Notes: generated from the sequence alone by a model not told the origin. Counted from the stretch's first letter, positions 7,816-16,201 are shown. The stretch: 48,303 bases of DNA from JBBIOU01 sp037443205 (GCA_037443205.1 JBBIOU010000026.1:1-48303); one strand, 5' to 3'. Program-made: numbers and translations.

Positions 7816-8510
7816 CGGCACTAAAACATATTATACTAATTGCTTTATACTTCATAATATGCCCTCTTGTTTTGGCAAATAAAGATTCTGTTGTTGTAGA
7901 AAGCTCAGGTGATAATACCCCACTATACCTTGCCGGAATGAAAACATCATTAGAAAACAACTGGAATGTATCTTTTAATTTTTCGCGCTTAGTTTATAAT
8001 AAACCTAAGTTAAAATCATTTTTATTTATTGAAAGAACTTTTGAAATATCTAATCACAATGGGATTTACAACTTTAAAAATTTTTTTGCCAATAACTCTT
8101 TTGAATTGATTGCTATAAATAAGATAAAAAAATGGCATGGAAATTTTTTCGAATCGCAAATAGGGATAAAAAATTTCCTGTTTAAGAAAAAACATTGGGT
8201 ATTTGATTTGGGTGTATGCTTTACCTCTTCCAGATTATTTTCATTTGATGTTTTTGATGGTGTAGGTACAGTTAATCGAATGAATATTAAAATGATTTTA
8301 CTTAAATCTTCTATAGGTTATAGTGTTTTTTCCATTGATAAATACAAATGTAGTTTAATCATTAGGCATGCTACTATGTATGGTTTATTTATATTCCAGG
8401 AAAAATACAACCTCAGTAAGCTAACAGACTATAATATTAGAAGATACAAAAGAGATATAAAGACGTTTGGTCGTTCGCCAATACAAATTGAATTAATTTA
8501 TAATTTTTAG
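7812..8510 (+). CDS. outer-membrane-barrel-like protein, 232 aa
   Basis: Signal peptide MTALKHIILIALYFIICPLV with cleavage near LANKD. The mature part alternates aromatic and polar residues in strand-like blocks and ends IQIELIYNF; a final Phe is typical of outer-membrane beta-barrels. It takes the same position as the barrel genes ending cassettes A and B but is longer and too diverged for me to call it a certain paralogue. It is coupled to the short tail-fibre-like gene by an ATGA overlap, so it would follow the same poly-C switching if translation is coupled. Function unknown. Confidence 0.6.
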   Translation: MTALKHIILIALYFIICPLVLANKDSVVVESSGDNTPLYLAGMKTSLENNWNVSFNFSRLVYNKPKLKSFLFIERTFEISNHNGIYNFKNFFANNSFELIAINKIKKWHGNFFESQIGIKNFLFKKKHWVFDLGVCFTSSRLFSFDVFDGVGTVNRMNIKMILLKSSIGYSVFSIDKYKCSLIIRHATMYGLFIFQEKYNLSKLTDYNIRRYKRDIKTFGRSPIQIELIYNF

Positions 8511-8513
8511 ATT

Positions 8514-8585
8514 ATGAAAAAAGTTTTGTTATTAGTACTTATAAATTTTGTAATAAATAAAAAGGGATACTCACAAACTGTATAA
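8514..8585 (+). pseudogene. isolated signal peptide remnant
   Basis: An ATG at 8514, 3 bp after the previous stop, opens 23 codons that form a signal peptide (MKKVLLLVLINFVI... ending GYSQTV) and then stop. This looks like the front of a lost exported protein. The DNA right after it begins TGTCCCCCAAAATTAAGACAG, which could be an insertion-element end (see findings). Confidence 0.45.
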
Positions 8586-8652
8586 TGTCCCCCAAAATTA
8601 AGACAGGTAACTAAGTTGAAAAAAAGGAGTAAAAACTTAAGAATAATATACC

Positions 8653-9390
8653 ATGAATAACAACATATTTTATTTGCTAGCTGTATTAGTATTTATTGCC
8701 TGTAATAAGCCCAAGCGGTATTGCCCCACTACCGTTAGTGGCAGGTTATGGAATACTGCCACCAATTTGCCCATAACAAATGCTCATGTATATATTTATG
8801 AAACCGAATTTACCGGTTTTTTACCCAATTTAAACAATAAGCCCAGAGGTTATGTGGGCAGCACATTAACCGATGAAAACGGAAATTATACGTTTACTTT
8901 TGAGGCAGTAAGCAATGTAAAAGATTTAGAATACACAGTAGTTGTTGATAGAAAAGAGATAGGTACTTTTGTTTCAACTATTAAGGATTATGCTACCAAC
9001 CCGCCAACAATAATTAATGTAAATAATTACATTCCGGCCAAAACATTTTGGATTGCTGCAATACAAAACAGGTGCAAAAATAATTATGCTTATTTTGATA
9101 GAGCTATTGGGAATAACATTGAGGGCGTTTTTCATAACAATTTCCCCACTCCAAATATATCTGATTCAGTAGTTTTAAAAATTACTAATGATTATTTTAC
9201 ATATGTTTCAAAAATAGGCATAGGAACTACTCATCCAAATGGAAGTTATATTCAAAATAAATATATATTAGTTCTTACTGGTAACAATACTTTTGTTTGG
9301 GAAGCTTATAAAAACGGATCGTTATATATATATGACACTACAATCTACATTCAAAGTGGCGTTTATTATAAATTAGACTTTTTTTATTAG
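8653..9390 (+). CDS. lipoprotein with carboxypeptidase-regulatory-like domain
   Basis: 245 residues. Lipoprotein signal with lipobox FIAC, acylated Cys at about residue 17. Residues ~27-90 (TVSGRLWNTATNLPITNAHV...TDENGNYTF) match the pattern of carboxypeptidase-regulatory-like/transthyretin-like beta-sandwich modules common on Bacteroidota surface proteins. The rest is strand-rich and unassigned. The first 50 bp of its coding region recur at 9423-9472 in a dead copy just downstream. Its promoter is not obvious; an AGGAG lies at 8625-8630. Probably anchored in the outer membrane; ligand unknown. Confidence 0.6.
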   Translation: MNNNIFYLLAVLVFIACNKPKRYCPTTVSGRLWNTATNLPITNAHVYIYETEFTGFLPNLNNKPRGYVGSTLTDENGNYTFTFEAVSNVKDLEYTVVVDRKEIGTFVSTIKDYATNPPTIINVNNYIPAKTFWIAAIQNRCKNNYAYFDRAIGNNIEGVFHNNFPTPNISDSVVLKITNDYFTYVSKIGIGTTHPNGSYIQNKYILVLTGNNTFVWEAYKNGSLYIYDTTIYIQSGVYYKLDFFY

Positions 9391-9413
9391 ATATAACTAT
9401 GACAATATTTACT

Positions 9414-9778
9414 ATGTATAAAAACATATTTTATTTGCTTGCTGTATTAGTATTTATTGCCTGAAATAAGCCAGGGAGTAGTTTTAAAAACAGTTGGATT
9501 GAAAATGATTATATGATTGATGAAAAAGAAATATTTTTAAATGAGGCTTTACTCGAAATATACCCTAACCGGTAGCTGATAATTTAAATATATTTCAAAC
9601 GTATTTCGAGTCGGCATACAAAATTGAAATATTAGATGTTGCCGGAAAAATTCTATATATAACAATTGCTTCATCGGTTAAATATATTATTAATTTAAGC
9701 CATTTAGAAAGAGGTACTAATATAGTAAGCATAAGCAATGATAATAAACTAGTAAATAAAAAAATTGTTAAGCTATGA
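9414..9778 (+). pseudogene. dead lipoprotein start joined to a T9SS sorting-domain remnant
   Basis: The start at 9414 copies the signal of the 8653 lipoprotein, but the lipobox Cys codon TGT has become TGA (9462-9464). Farther on, the DNA from about 9550 to 9778 encodes a recognisable type A sorting domain (IEILDVAGKILY, LSHLERGTNIVSIS, ending NKKIVKL). It begins YPNR-stop where YPNP is expected, and one added C near 9571 would restore YPNPVADNL. Two unrelated fragments thus lie end to end, both broken. The final TGA overlaps the ATG of the next gene. Confidence 0.7.
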
Positions 9779-10701
9779 AAAAGCGGATATTATTTTATTT
9801 TTGCATTTCATTTTATTAATTGGCAAAGCACAATACAATCCTATGCCTATGAGTAACTGCTCTTGGATGATATTTCATCATGGCATGGGTTGTTATACCT
9901 ATGGAAAACTGTTTGTGCCTGATATTAGCTATGATACGACCATAAACTCTTCGTCATATAGTAAAATATACATATCTGATTTTAGTGACACAAATTACTA
10001 TGGTACATACAGATAAGACACTTTAAATAGAAAAATATATTTTGTTTCGAAAGACAGTATAAGTGAATACTTGATGTATGACTTCAATGTTAATATTGGG
10101 GACACCGTAAATGTCATTATTCAATATTCTGTATTTAAGCCTTCTGCTTCTGATATTTTTAGTGTTAAATATGGTATGAATACCTTTGGTAACGTTAAAA
10201 TAATTGCTGTTTACCCCATTTCATTAGGAATAAACTATCTTTATCATTGGATAGAAGGTTTAGGCTCATCAAAAGGATTAAATATTTATCCAAGTGAATA
10301 TGATGATTTATATTGTTTTTCAAAAAACGACACTGTCTTCTATCAATCCGCTTCATGCACTAACTTACATACACCATATTTATATATTGTTACTATTATA
10401 AATTCTCAATGTTTTTATTTTAACAATAATTCTGTTGCCGAAAGCAGTAAAAATGAATTTATAAACATATACCCCAATCCTACAACTGGATTTGTGAATT
10501 TAGAAATATTGAGTGCTCAAATTACGAATTACAATTTCCAAATTAAGATTTTTGACACATTAGGCGAAGGAAGTTTACAATAATTTTACAACTAATAAGT
10601 AATCAAAGATTAATATAGAACACTTGCCAAATGGCATGTATTTTATCCAACTAAACGCAGAAAATTTTAATGTGGGCAAAAAAGTTGTCTTACAGAAGTA
10701 G
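9775..10701 (+). pseudogene. broken T9SS type A cargo gene
   Basis: It starts MKKRILFYF, then a one-base shift in the T-rich run near 9795-9805 moves the rest of the signal peptide (LHFILLIGKAQ) to another frame. In that frame a stop at 10014-10016 interrupts at YYGTYR, yet coding resumes directly in the same frame (DTLNRKIYFVSKD). A type A sorting domain begins at about 10465 (IYPNPTTGFVNLE), is shifted near 10575, and finishes in another frame (LPNGMYFIQLN...VGKKVVLQK) at 10699-10701. At least three separate lesions therefore disable it. A strong bidirectional hairpin follows. Confidence 0.8.
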
Positions 10702-10723
10702 ATACTTGCCTTAAATATATGCC

Positions 10724-10757
10724 CCAAAGCCCCTGTTCATCAGAACAGGGGCTTTGG
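10724..10757. terminator. bidirectional terminator hairpin
   Basis: CCAAAGCCCCTGTTC, loop ATCA, GAACAGGGGCTTTGG: a perfect 15-bp GC-rich stem between the convergent T9SS pseudogene (+) and the small heat-shock gene (-). It probably ends transcription from both sides. Confidence 0.85.
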
Positions 10758-10774
10758 ATTCATATAACAATGCG

Positions 10775-11221
10775 TTATTTAATTGTAATCAATTTCTGTG
10801 TTTTGTTAGTTAATTCGGCTTTTTTAGGAAGCGCTATTTTTAATATACCATTTTCATAGTTGGCATTTATTTTATCCAGGTCAATTTTTCCTTCGGGTAA
10901 GTTAAAGCTTCTTTTAAATGAAGTATAGCTGTATTCTTTGCGCGAATAATTTTTATTATTCTCTTCGTTTTCAGTTTTTTTCTCGCAGCTTAAAATTAAC
11001 ACATTGTCTTCTAATTCTAATTTAAAATCTTCTTTATTATAGCCCGGAGCTGCGGCTTCAATAACATAAGCATCATTGGTTTCGCTTATGTTTACAGCCG
11101 GTGTTTTTATTCCGGTCATATTAGGAAAAATAGGAAATGTTAATCCAAAAAAATCTCTGGTAAATTCATCATCAAAAAAACGTTGAAAAACATCGTTGTT
11201 TGCTTTTTTTATTAAGTTCAT
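10775..11221 (-). CDS. small heat-shock protein (Hsp20/alpha-crystallin)
   Basis: ATP-independent chaperone that holds unfolding proteins. The 148 residues contain an alpha-crystallin domain from about residue 38 to 138, with the conserved GILKIALPK strand at 125-133 and a C-terminal I-T-I (145-147), the IxI motif used in oligomer assembly. The N-terminal arm is Phe-rich (RFFDDEF, DFFGLTF), as expected for substrate binding. It stands alone with a strong ribosome-binding site and a 196-bp upstream gap. A palindrome at 11276-11285 lies in that gap. The terminator at 10724-10757 closes the unit. Confidence 0.92.
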   Translation of the reverse strand: MNLIKKANNDVFQRFFDDEFTRDFFGLTFPIFPNMTGIKTPAVNISETNDAYVIEAAAPGYNKEDFKLELEDNVLILSCEKKTENEENNKNYSRKEYSYTSFKRSFNLPEGKIDLDKINANYENGILKIALPKKAELTNKTQKLITIK

Positions 11222-11228
11222 AATTTGG

Positions 11229-11236
11229 TCCTCCTT
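11229..11236 (-). promoter_or_regulatory. strong Shine-Dalgarno site of the heat-shock gene
   Basis: On the - strand AAGGAGGA lies 7 nt before the ATG. Most genes in this window have no such site, as is usual in Bacteroidota, so this one stands out and fits a gene needing rapid high output. Confidence 0.7.
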
Positions 11237-11275
11237 ATTTTTTATGGTTCATGTAAATTATTGTTTTTTTTTTGA

Positions 11276-11285
11276 AATCGCGATT
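11276..11285. promoter_or_regulatory. palindrome AATCGCGATT upstream of the heat-shock gene
   Basis: A perfect 10-bp palindrome in the otherwise AT-rich region 55 bp before the heat-shock start. It could be an operator half-site pair; no known regulator motif is recognised (it is not CIRCE). Confidence 0.25.
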
Positions 11286-11417
11286 CCGTTTATTGAAGCA
11301 ACAAATGAAATACCAAAATAAAAAATGGAAATTTTTACAATATACTAACAAAATTACCTGAAAAAATGTCTTTGTAATTAAGGGAATAAAGACAATTTGA
11401 CAATAAAAACAAAAAAC

Positions 11418-12740
11418 TCAAAATTTATTCTCTTCCAATTCTTTTTTGCGTTTTCGTTTTTCTTCGTACAAATCAAAAGGAGTAATAATTAACCTCAATC
11501 CTCTATCAGAATTAAAGTAATTTCGTGTCCAGTTTAAAAAAGTAACTACTTTATTTCTAAATCCTACCAACGACATCAGGTGTACAAACATCCAAACCAT
11601 CCAGGCAAAAGAACCTCCCCATTTTAATTTTCCAATTTCAACAACTGCTTTGTTTTTACCTACAGTAGCCATCGATCCTTTATCACGGTATTTGAATGGT
11701 TTTTGCTTTTTACCATTTATTTTAGCAAGTAAATTGCTGGCCAGGTTAGTGCCTTGCTGCATGGCAGCGGGGGCTACCTGTGGATGTCCGTTGGGGTAAT
11801 CACTTGTTTGCATACAGGCCACATCTCCTATGGCATAAACATCCTGTAAACCTATTACCGCATGGTATTCATCTACTAAAATTCTTCCGGCTTTATTGAT
11901 GCATTCTTTTGGCAAACCGCCTATGGGCGCGCCAATAACTCCTGCAGTCCAAATCAGCGTACGGGCAATTAAATCGTTGCCGGTATTGGTTTGCACATAA
12001 TCGCCATGATAATCTAGCACGCGGGTATTGAGTATAACATTTACCCCGAGTTTTTCTAAATATCTTTTTGCACGTTCTGAAGATTTTTTTGAAAGCATAG
12101 GCAAAACTCTGTCGCCCGACTGCACCAGGTAAATATTCATTTTAGATAAATCAAGTTCGGGATAATCTTTCGGAAAAACTTTTTGTTTTAATTCGCCCAA
12201 TGCACCGGCAAGCTCAACTCCTGTAGGTCCTGCACCGGCAATCACAAAGTTCATAAAACTTTGTTTTTTACGCTCGTTCGAAATCATTAATATTTTTTCG
12301 AAATTTTGTAAAATCATGGTACGTAAATCAAGCGCTTCGAGCACGCTTTTCATCGGCATAGAACTAATCGTCAGCCCTTCGTTATTTAAATAATTTGTTT
12401 TGGCACCGGTAGCTATCACCAGGTAATCGTAGTATATTTCATCATTATCTACCAGCAGTTTTTTTTCGGATGCCACAACCTCTTTTACTTCGCCCATTCT
12501 GAAAAAAATATTTTTATATTTATTAAAAATTTTACGAATGGGATATGCAATACTCTCTGCCTCGAGAGCCGATGTTGCTACCTGATAAAGCAGCGGTTGA
12601 AAAGTATGATAATTGTTTTTATCAATAAGTACAACCTGAACATTTTTACGCGCTAGTTTTTTGGCCATTTGTATTCCGCCAAAACCGCCACCCACAATAA
12701 CTATACGGGCCCGGTAATGATGTGGTATATCTATAAGCAT
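11418..12740 (-). CDS. ndh: type II NADH:quinone oxidoreductase
   Basis: Single-subunit, non-proton-pumping respiratory NADH dehydrogenase that passes electrons from NADH through FAD to quinone at the inner face of the cytoplasmic membrane. 440 residues. First Rossmann motif GGGFGG at 17-22 (FAD), second GAGPTG at 169-174 (NADH), and a YAIGDVA FAD-binding stretch near residue 305. A hydrophobic C-terminal part (FAWMVWMFVHLMSLVGF) probably docks it to the membrane. It follows a cyclophilin gene by 6 bp and is likely co-transcribed with it. Family and role are clear from the motifs; quinone preference is not readable. Confidence 0.93.
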   Translation of the reverse strand: MLIDIPHHYRARIVIVGGGFGGIQMAKKLARKNVQVVLIDKNNYHTFQPLLYQVATSALEAESIAYPIRKIFNKYKNIFFRMGEVKEVVASEKKLLVDNDEIYYDYLVIATGAKTNYLNNEGLTISSMPMKSVLEALDLRTMILQNFEKILMISNERKKQSFMNFVIAGAGPTGVELAGALGELKQKVFPKDYPELDLSKMNIYLVQSGDRVLPMLSKKSSERAKRYLEKLGVNVILNTRVLDYHGDYVQTNTGNDLIARTLIWTAGVIGAPIGGLPKECINKAGRILVDEYHAVIGLQDVYAIGDVACMQTSDYPNGHPQVAPAAMQQGTNLASNLLAKINGKKQKPFKYRDKGSMATVGKNKAVVEIGKLKWGGSFAWMVWMFVHLMSLVGFRNKVVTFLNWTRNYFNSDRGLRLIITPFDLYEEKRKRKKELEENKF

Positions 12741-12746
12741 AAGCTA

Positions 12747-13481
12747 TTATTTAACAGGTTGATAATTGTATTTTTTTTTCAGGTTTTTAAGTGATATATT
12801 AATTATTTTCATGTTGATTTTAATATCCTCTTTAGGTCTGTCAACCGGTATTTTTTCTACCGATGCAATTTTATCAACTACATCCATTCCGCTAATAACT
12901 TCTCCAAAAATAGTATATTGCCTGTCTAGCCAGGGGGCACCGCCAATTTCTTTGTAAACAGCAAGTTGCTCATCAGTAAATTTAAAATTTGGGTCTTTGA
13001 TGCTCAAACCTATGCTTCTCTCAATATTTTTTAATTCATCATCGCTAAATTTTCTTCCTTGCATGATATAAAATTGCGAACCCGAAGATCGCCTTTGCGG
13101 ATTAACATTATCGGGCATACGCGCTGCTGCAAGCACTCCGCGTTTATGAAAAAATTGGGGTTTAATTTCGGCCTCTATGGTATAACCCGGGCCCCCATGC
13201 CCTATCGAATCTTTTTTCTCTTCCATACGCGAATAAGGATCACCACCTTGTATCATAAAGTCTTTTATCACCCTGTGAAAAATCGTGTTATTATAAAAAC
13301 CTTCTTTTACCAGTTTTAAAAAATTAGCCCGATGCAACGGAGTTTCTTTATACAACCAAACATATATATTACCATAGGTAGTTTTAATTTCAACAATTTG
13401 TTCTTTTCGTGGTTTGGCAAAACAAACTGTATTTATTAAAAAAATAAATAAAATAAACGGGGGTAAATTTCGCATAGTCAT
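12747..13481 (-). CDS. cyclophilin-type peptidyl-prolyl isomerase, exported
   Basis: Catalyses cis-trans isomerisation of Xaa-Pro bonds, here outside the cytoplasm. 244 residues with a signal peptide (PPFILFIFLINTVCFA). The cyclophilin core includes FHRVI at 68-72 with the catalytic Arg, IQGGD at 77-81, RGVLAAAR at 114-121 and SGSQFYI at 133-139. An insertion of ~30 residues after FYIMQGRKF (ELKNIERSIGLSI...) is longer than in minimal cyclophilins. Met3 (13475) is an equally good start. First gene of a two-gene unit with ndh; the 120-bp gap upstream is shared with the divergent glutathione peroxidase gene. Confidence 0.9.
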   Translation of the reverse strand: MTMRNLPPFILFIFLINTVCFAKPRKEQIVEIKTTYGNIYVWLYKETPLHRANFLKLVKEGFYNNTIFHRVIKDFMIQGGDPYSRMEEKKDSIGHGGPGYTIEAEIKPQFFHKRGVLAAARMPDNVNPQRRSSGSQFYIMQGRKFSDDELKNIERSIGLSIKDPNFKFTDEQLAVYKEIGGAPWLDRQYTIFGEVISGMDVVDKIASVEKIPVDRPKEDIKINMKIINISLKNLKKKYNYQPVK

Positions 13482-13601
13482 ATTGTAACTTAATTAATGG
13501 GTTTATGTTTCAGGTAATAAATGTAAAAAGTTTTTTTTAAACAACATTTCTTCATTATTTTTGTTAACATAATTTGTACATAAACCGTAAAAATTGTTTT
13601 T

Positions 13602-14219
13602 ATGAAAATTAAAATTATTACGCTCAGCTTGTTTGTTACCACTTTAACGGGATATTATTTAAAATTTTATACGCAAACATTAAATGTAAACTTCCGTTTT
13701 AATAAACCTGTAAACTTTAAAATACAAAAAAATATGCATTCATTTTACGACCTGACAGCCATAGATATACAAGGCAAAGACTTTTCTTTTGCGCAACTCA
13801 AAGGCAAAAAAGTGATGATAGTAAACACCGCCAGCGAATGCGGTTTAACTCCGCAATACAAAGAGCTTGAAGCACTATATAAAAAATATGGCGCCAATGG
13901 TAAATTTATCATCATTGGTTTTCCGGCCAACGATTTTGGTTCGCAAGAACCCGGAACCAACGAACAAATTATTGGTTTCTGTCAAAAAAACTATGGAGTT
14001 TCTTTCCCTATGATGTCTAAAGTAACCGTAAAAGGCGATAACAAACATCCGGTTTATAAATGGTTAACGCAAAAATCCTTAAACGGAAAAGAAGATGTAG
14101 AAATAAGCTGGAACTTTCAAAAATTTCTGATTGACGAAAACGGTCAATACATCAAAACCATCTCGCCCAGAACATTGCCTAATGACCCCGAAATAATTAA
14201 ATGGATTGAAGGAAAATAG
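13602..14219 (+). CDS. glutathione peroxidase family (thiol peroxidase)
   Basis: Reduces hydrogen or organic peroxides. 205 residues. The N-terminal ~40 residues carry a hydrophobic stretch (IITLSLFVTTLTGYYL) suggesting a signal peptide or anchor, so it may act in the periplasm; Met45 would start the bare enzyme. The catalytic tetrad is visible: Cys80 in NTASECG (Cys, not selenocysteine), Gln115 in FGSQEPG, and Trp170 with Asn171 in WNF. Cys127 in the GFCQKNYG helix is the probable resolving cysteine, so the electron donor is more likely thioredoxin than glutathione. It is followed after 14 bp by a small membrane protein gene. Confidence 0.92.
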   Translation: MKIKIITLSLFVTTLTGYYLKFYTQTLNVNFRFNKPVNFKIQKNMHSFYDLTAIDIQGKDFSFAQLKGKKVMIVNTASECGLTPQYKELEALYKKYGANGKFIIIGFPANDFGSQEPGTNEQIIGFCQKNYGVSFPMMSKVTVKGDNKHPVYKWLTQKSLNGKEDVEISWNFQKFLIDENGQYIKTISPRTLPNDPEIIKWIEGK

Positions 14220-14233
14220 AAACTTATACCCCG

Positions 14234-14596
14234 GTGAAAGAAACCTTACCTAATCTTATAGACTTATATTTAAAAAAACGACAGCAAGGTGCTTCTTTTT
14301 CATATATCCGAAAAGAACTTATGGATAGTGGCTTTAACCGGGAAGATATAAGTTTTATAATTAGAAAGGTTGATGAATTAGAAGTTAAAAACATCAAAAA
14401 TATTAGTGATAATGTATTAGGTAATGAAAAAATTCTTTGCGGGTTATTACTGATGGTTGTTGCCGCAATTTGCCTGATTATATTTATAAAATCTATTTTT
14501 TCTGTTTTAGGATTGGTAGCTATTTTATTTTGCGTGTCAACATTTGTGATGGGCAAACAAATGTTTACAGAAGGTAAGCATCAAAAAAATAAATAA
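14234..14596 (+). CDS. small membrane protein, 120 aa, unknown function
   Basis: Begins at a GTG 14 bp after the glutathione peroxidase stop, so it is probably co-transcribed. Residues 1-60 are soluble and helical (KKRQQGASFSYIRKELMDSGF, then ...DISFIIRKVDELEV) and look like a small helix-turn-helix-like or regulatory domain. Residues ~66-88 and ~89-107 are two hydrophobic segments with a short link, and the C-terminus is basic. The topology suggests both termini in the cytoplasm. No family recognised. A terminator hairpin overlaps its stop. Confidence 0.6.
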   Translation: MKETLPNLIDLYLKKRQQGASFSYIRKELMDSGFNREDISFIIRKVDELEVKNIKNISDNVLGNEKILCGLLLMVVAAICLIIFIKSIFSVLGLVAILFCVSTFVMGKQMFTEGKHQKNK

Positions 14597-14628
14597 TCCG
14601 AATTCAGCATCAGAAAATCGGATTTTTT
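14595..14628 (+). terminator. terminator after the 14234 gene
   Basis: AATCCGA (14595-14601) pairs with TCGGATT (14618-14624), followed by a T-run. It separates this unit from the pyr genes. Confidence 0.65.
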
Positions 14629-14667
14629 GAAATTTATCAATGGTCTATATGTTAGCGTATCATGATG

Positions 14668-14697
14668 TTTGGGTTTAAATAAAAATCATTACCTTTG
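14668..14697 (+). promoter_or_regulatory. promoter of pyrR-pyrB
   Basis: TTTG at 14668-14671, an 18-bp spacer, then TACCTTTG at 14690-14697, an exact TAnnTTTG. The ATG at 14707 is only 10 bp beyond, so the transcript would be nearly leaderless. Confidence 0.75.
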
Positions 14698-14706
14698 CAT
14701 TTTAGC

Positions 14707-15288
14707 ATGAAGCCTGTAGTAATAGTAAACGAAAAACTTTTTACGCTTATCATCAACAGGCTTTGTTTTCAGCTCGTAGAAAACCACAACGATTTTACTT
14801 CATCAGTAATTATCGGGTTGCAACCCAGAGGCATTTACCTGGCTAACCGCCTGGCCGGTCAACTTACTACAATTACCGGAAATAAAAAAATACAATGCGG
14901 TGCCTTAGATGTAACTTTTTTCAGAGATGATTTCAGAAGAAGAGACACGCCCCTGCTACCCAGCGCAACCAATATAAATTTTAGCATAGAAAATAAAAAA
15001 GTAATATTGGTTGACGATGTGTTTTATACCGGGCGCACCGTACGTTCGGGATTAGATGCCTTGCTGGCATTTGGCAGGCCGCAACAGGTTGAACTACTTA
15101 CCTTAATAGAAAGACGCTTTAGCAGACAGTTACCCCTCTACCCTGATTATATTGGCAAATCGGTTGACTCGATTGCATCGCAGCGTGTATCGGTAGAATG
15201 GAAAGAAACCGAAGGAAAAGACCAGATTATATTATATACCACACAAAACACCGATAAACAAGTAAATGAAAAAACATCTCAGCGTTAA
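14707..15288 (+). CDS. pyrR: PyrR: pyrimidine regulator / uracil phosphoribosyltransferase
   Basis: In Bacillus-type systems PyrR binds pyr mRNA in response to UMP and also converts uracil plus PRPP to UMP. 193 residues from the ATG at 14707; a TTG at 14695 is in frame but lies inside the -7 promoter box, so the ATG is preferred. The PRPP loop VDDVFYTGRT is at 102-111, and the family pattern GLQPRGIYLANRLA (37-50) and DVTFFRDDFRRRD (68-80) is present. It overlaps pyrB by 23 bp. The very short leader leaves no room for an mRNA attenuator, so UPRT activity or action elsewhere seems more likely here than control of this operon. Confidence 0.92.
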   Translation: MKPVVIVNEKLFTLIINRLCFQLVENHNDFTSSVIIGLQPRGIYLANRLAGQLTTITGNKKIQCGALDVTFFRDDFRRRDTPLLPSATNINFSIENKKVILVDDVFYTGRTVRSGLDALLAFGRPQQVELLTLIERRFSRQLPLYPDYIGKSVDSIASQRVSVEWKETEGKDQIILYTTQNTDKQVNEKTSQR

Positions 15289-16201
15289 TCATTTATTAGG
15301 TATAAAAAACCTGCAAACGGAAGATATAGAAATCATCTTTCAAACAGCCGATAGTTTTAAAGAAGTTATTAATCGTCCGATTAAAAAAGTACCCTCACTG
15401 CGCGATGTTACCATTGCCAATATGTTTTTTGAAAACTCAACGCGCACCAAATTGTCATTCGAGCTGGCCGAAAAAAGACTATCGGCAGATGTGCTGAATT
15501 TTTCTGCTTCAGGCTCATCGGTAAAAAAAGGAGAAACATTAATTGATACCGTAAACAACATCTTAGCCATGAAAGTAGATATGGTAGTAATACGCCATGC
15601 TACACCCGGGGCAGCCCTGTTTTTATCTAAACATGTAAATGCACGTATCATAAATGCCGGAGACGGCACCCACGAACATCCCACACAAGCCTTGTTAGAC
15701 GCTTATTCGATAAGAGAAAAACTCGGAACCGTAAAAGGCAAAAAAATTGTTATTGTGGGCGATATATTACATTCACGGGTAGCCTTATCAAATATTTTTT
15801 GTTTGCAAAAACTCGGTGCTCAAGTTATGGTTTGCGGCCCTACAACTCTTATTCCCAAACACATTGAAAAGCTCGGAGTAAAAGTAGAGCATAATCTGGT
15901 TAAAGCACTCAACTGGTGCGATGCGGCAAATATGCTGCGCATACAAATGGAACGGCAAGACACTGCTTATTTTCCCTCTCTCAGAGAATATTCTATGATG
16001 TTTGGCCTGGACAAAGATTTGTTGCAATCGCTCAATAAAGAAATTCTCATTATGCATCCCGGGCCTGTCAACAGAGGTGTAGAAATAACGAGCGATGTAG
16101 CCGACAGCAAACAATCAATCATCCTGCAACAGGTTGAAAACGGTGTGGCCGTGAGAATGGCTGTGATATACCTGTTGGCTGCTAAAATTCAAAGAAATTA
16201 A
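15266..16201 (+). CDS. pyrB: aspartate carbamoyltransferase catalytic subunit
   Basis: Joins carbamoyl phosphate and aspartate to N-carbamoylaspartate, the committed step of pyrimidine synthesis, in the cytoplasm. 311 residues, the usual length. The carbamoyl-phosphate motif FENSTRT is at 55-61 and HPTQALLD at 138-145; the aspartate-domain MHPGPVNRGVE is near 263-273. It starts 23 bp inside pyrR. No pyrI regulatory gene follows, so the enzyme is presumably unregulated or controlled by other partners. A hairpin follows 12 bp after the stop. Confidence 0.96.
   Translation: MKKHLSVNHLLGIKNLQTEDIEIIFQTADSFKEVINRPIKKVPSLRDVTIANMFFENSTRTKLSFELAEKRLSADVLNFSASGSSVKKGETLIDTVNNILAMKVDMVVIRHATPGAALFLSKHVNARIINAGDGTHEHPTQALLDAYSIREKLGTVKGKKIVIVGDILHSRVALSNIFCLQKLGAQVMVCGPTTLIPKHIEKLGVKVEHNLVKALNWCDAANMLRIQMERQDTAYFPSLREYSMMFGLDKDLLQSLNKEILIMHPGPVNRGVEITSDVADSKQSIILQQVENGVAVRMAVIYLLAAKIQRN

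Noticed and set aside
14695..14706. TTG at 14695 as the pyrR start
   Set aside because: It lies inside the -7 promoter box, so it would not be on the transcript; the ATG at 14707 gives the family's normal N-terminus.
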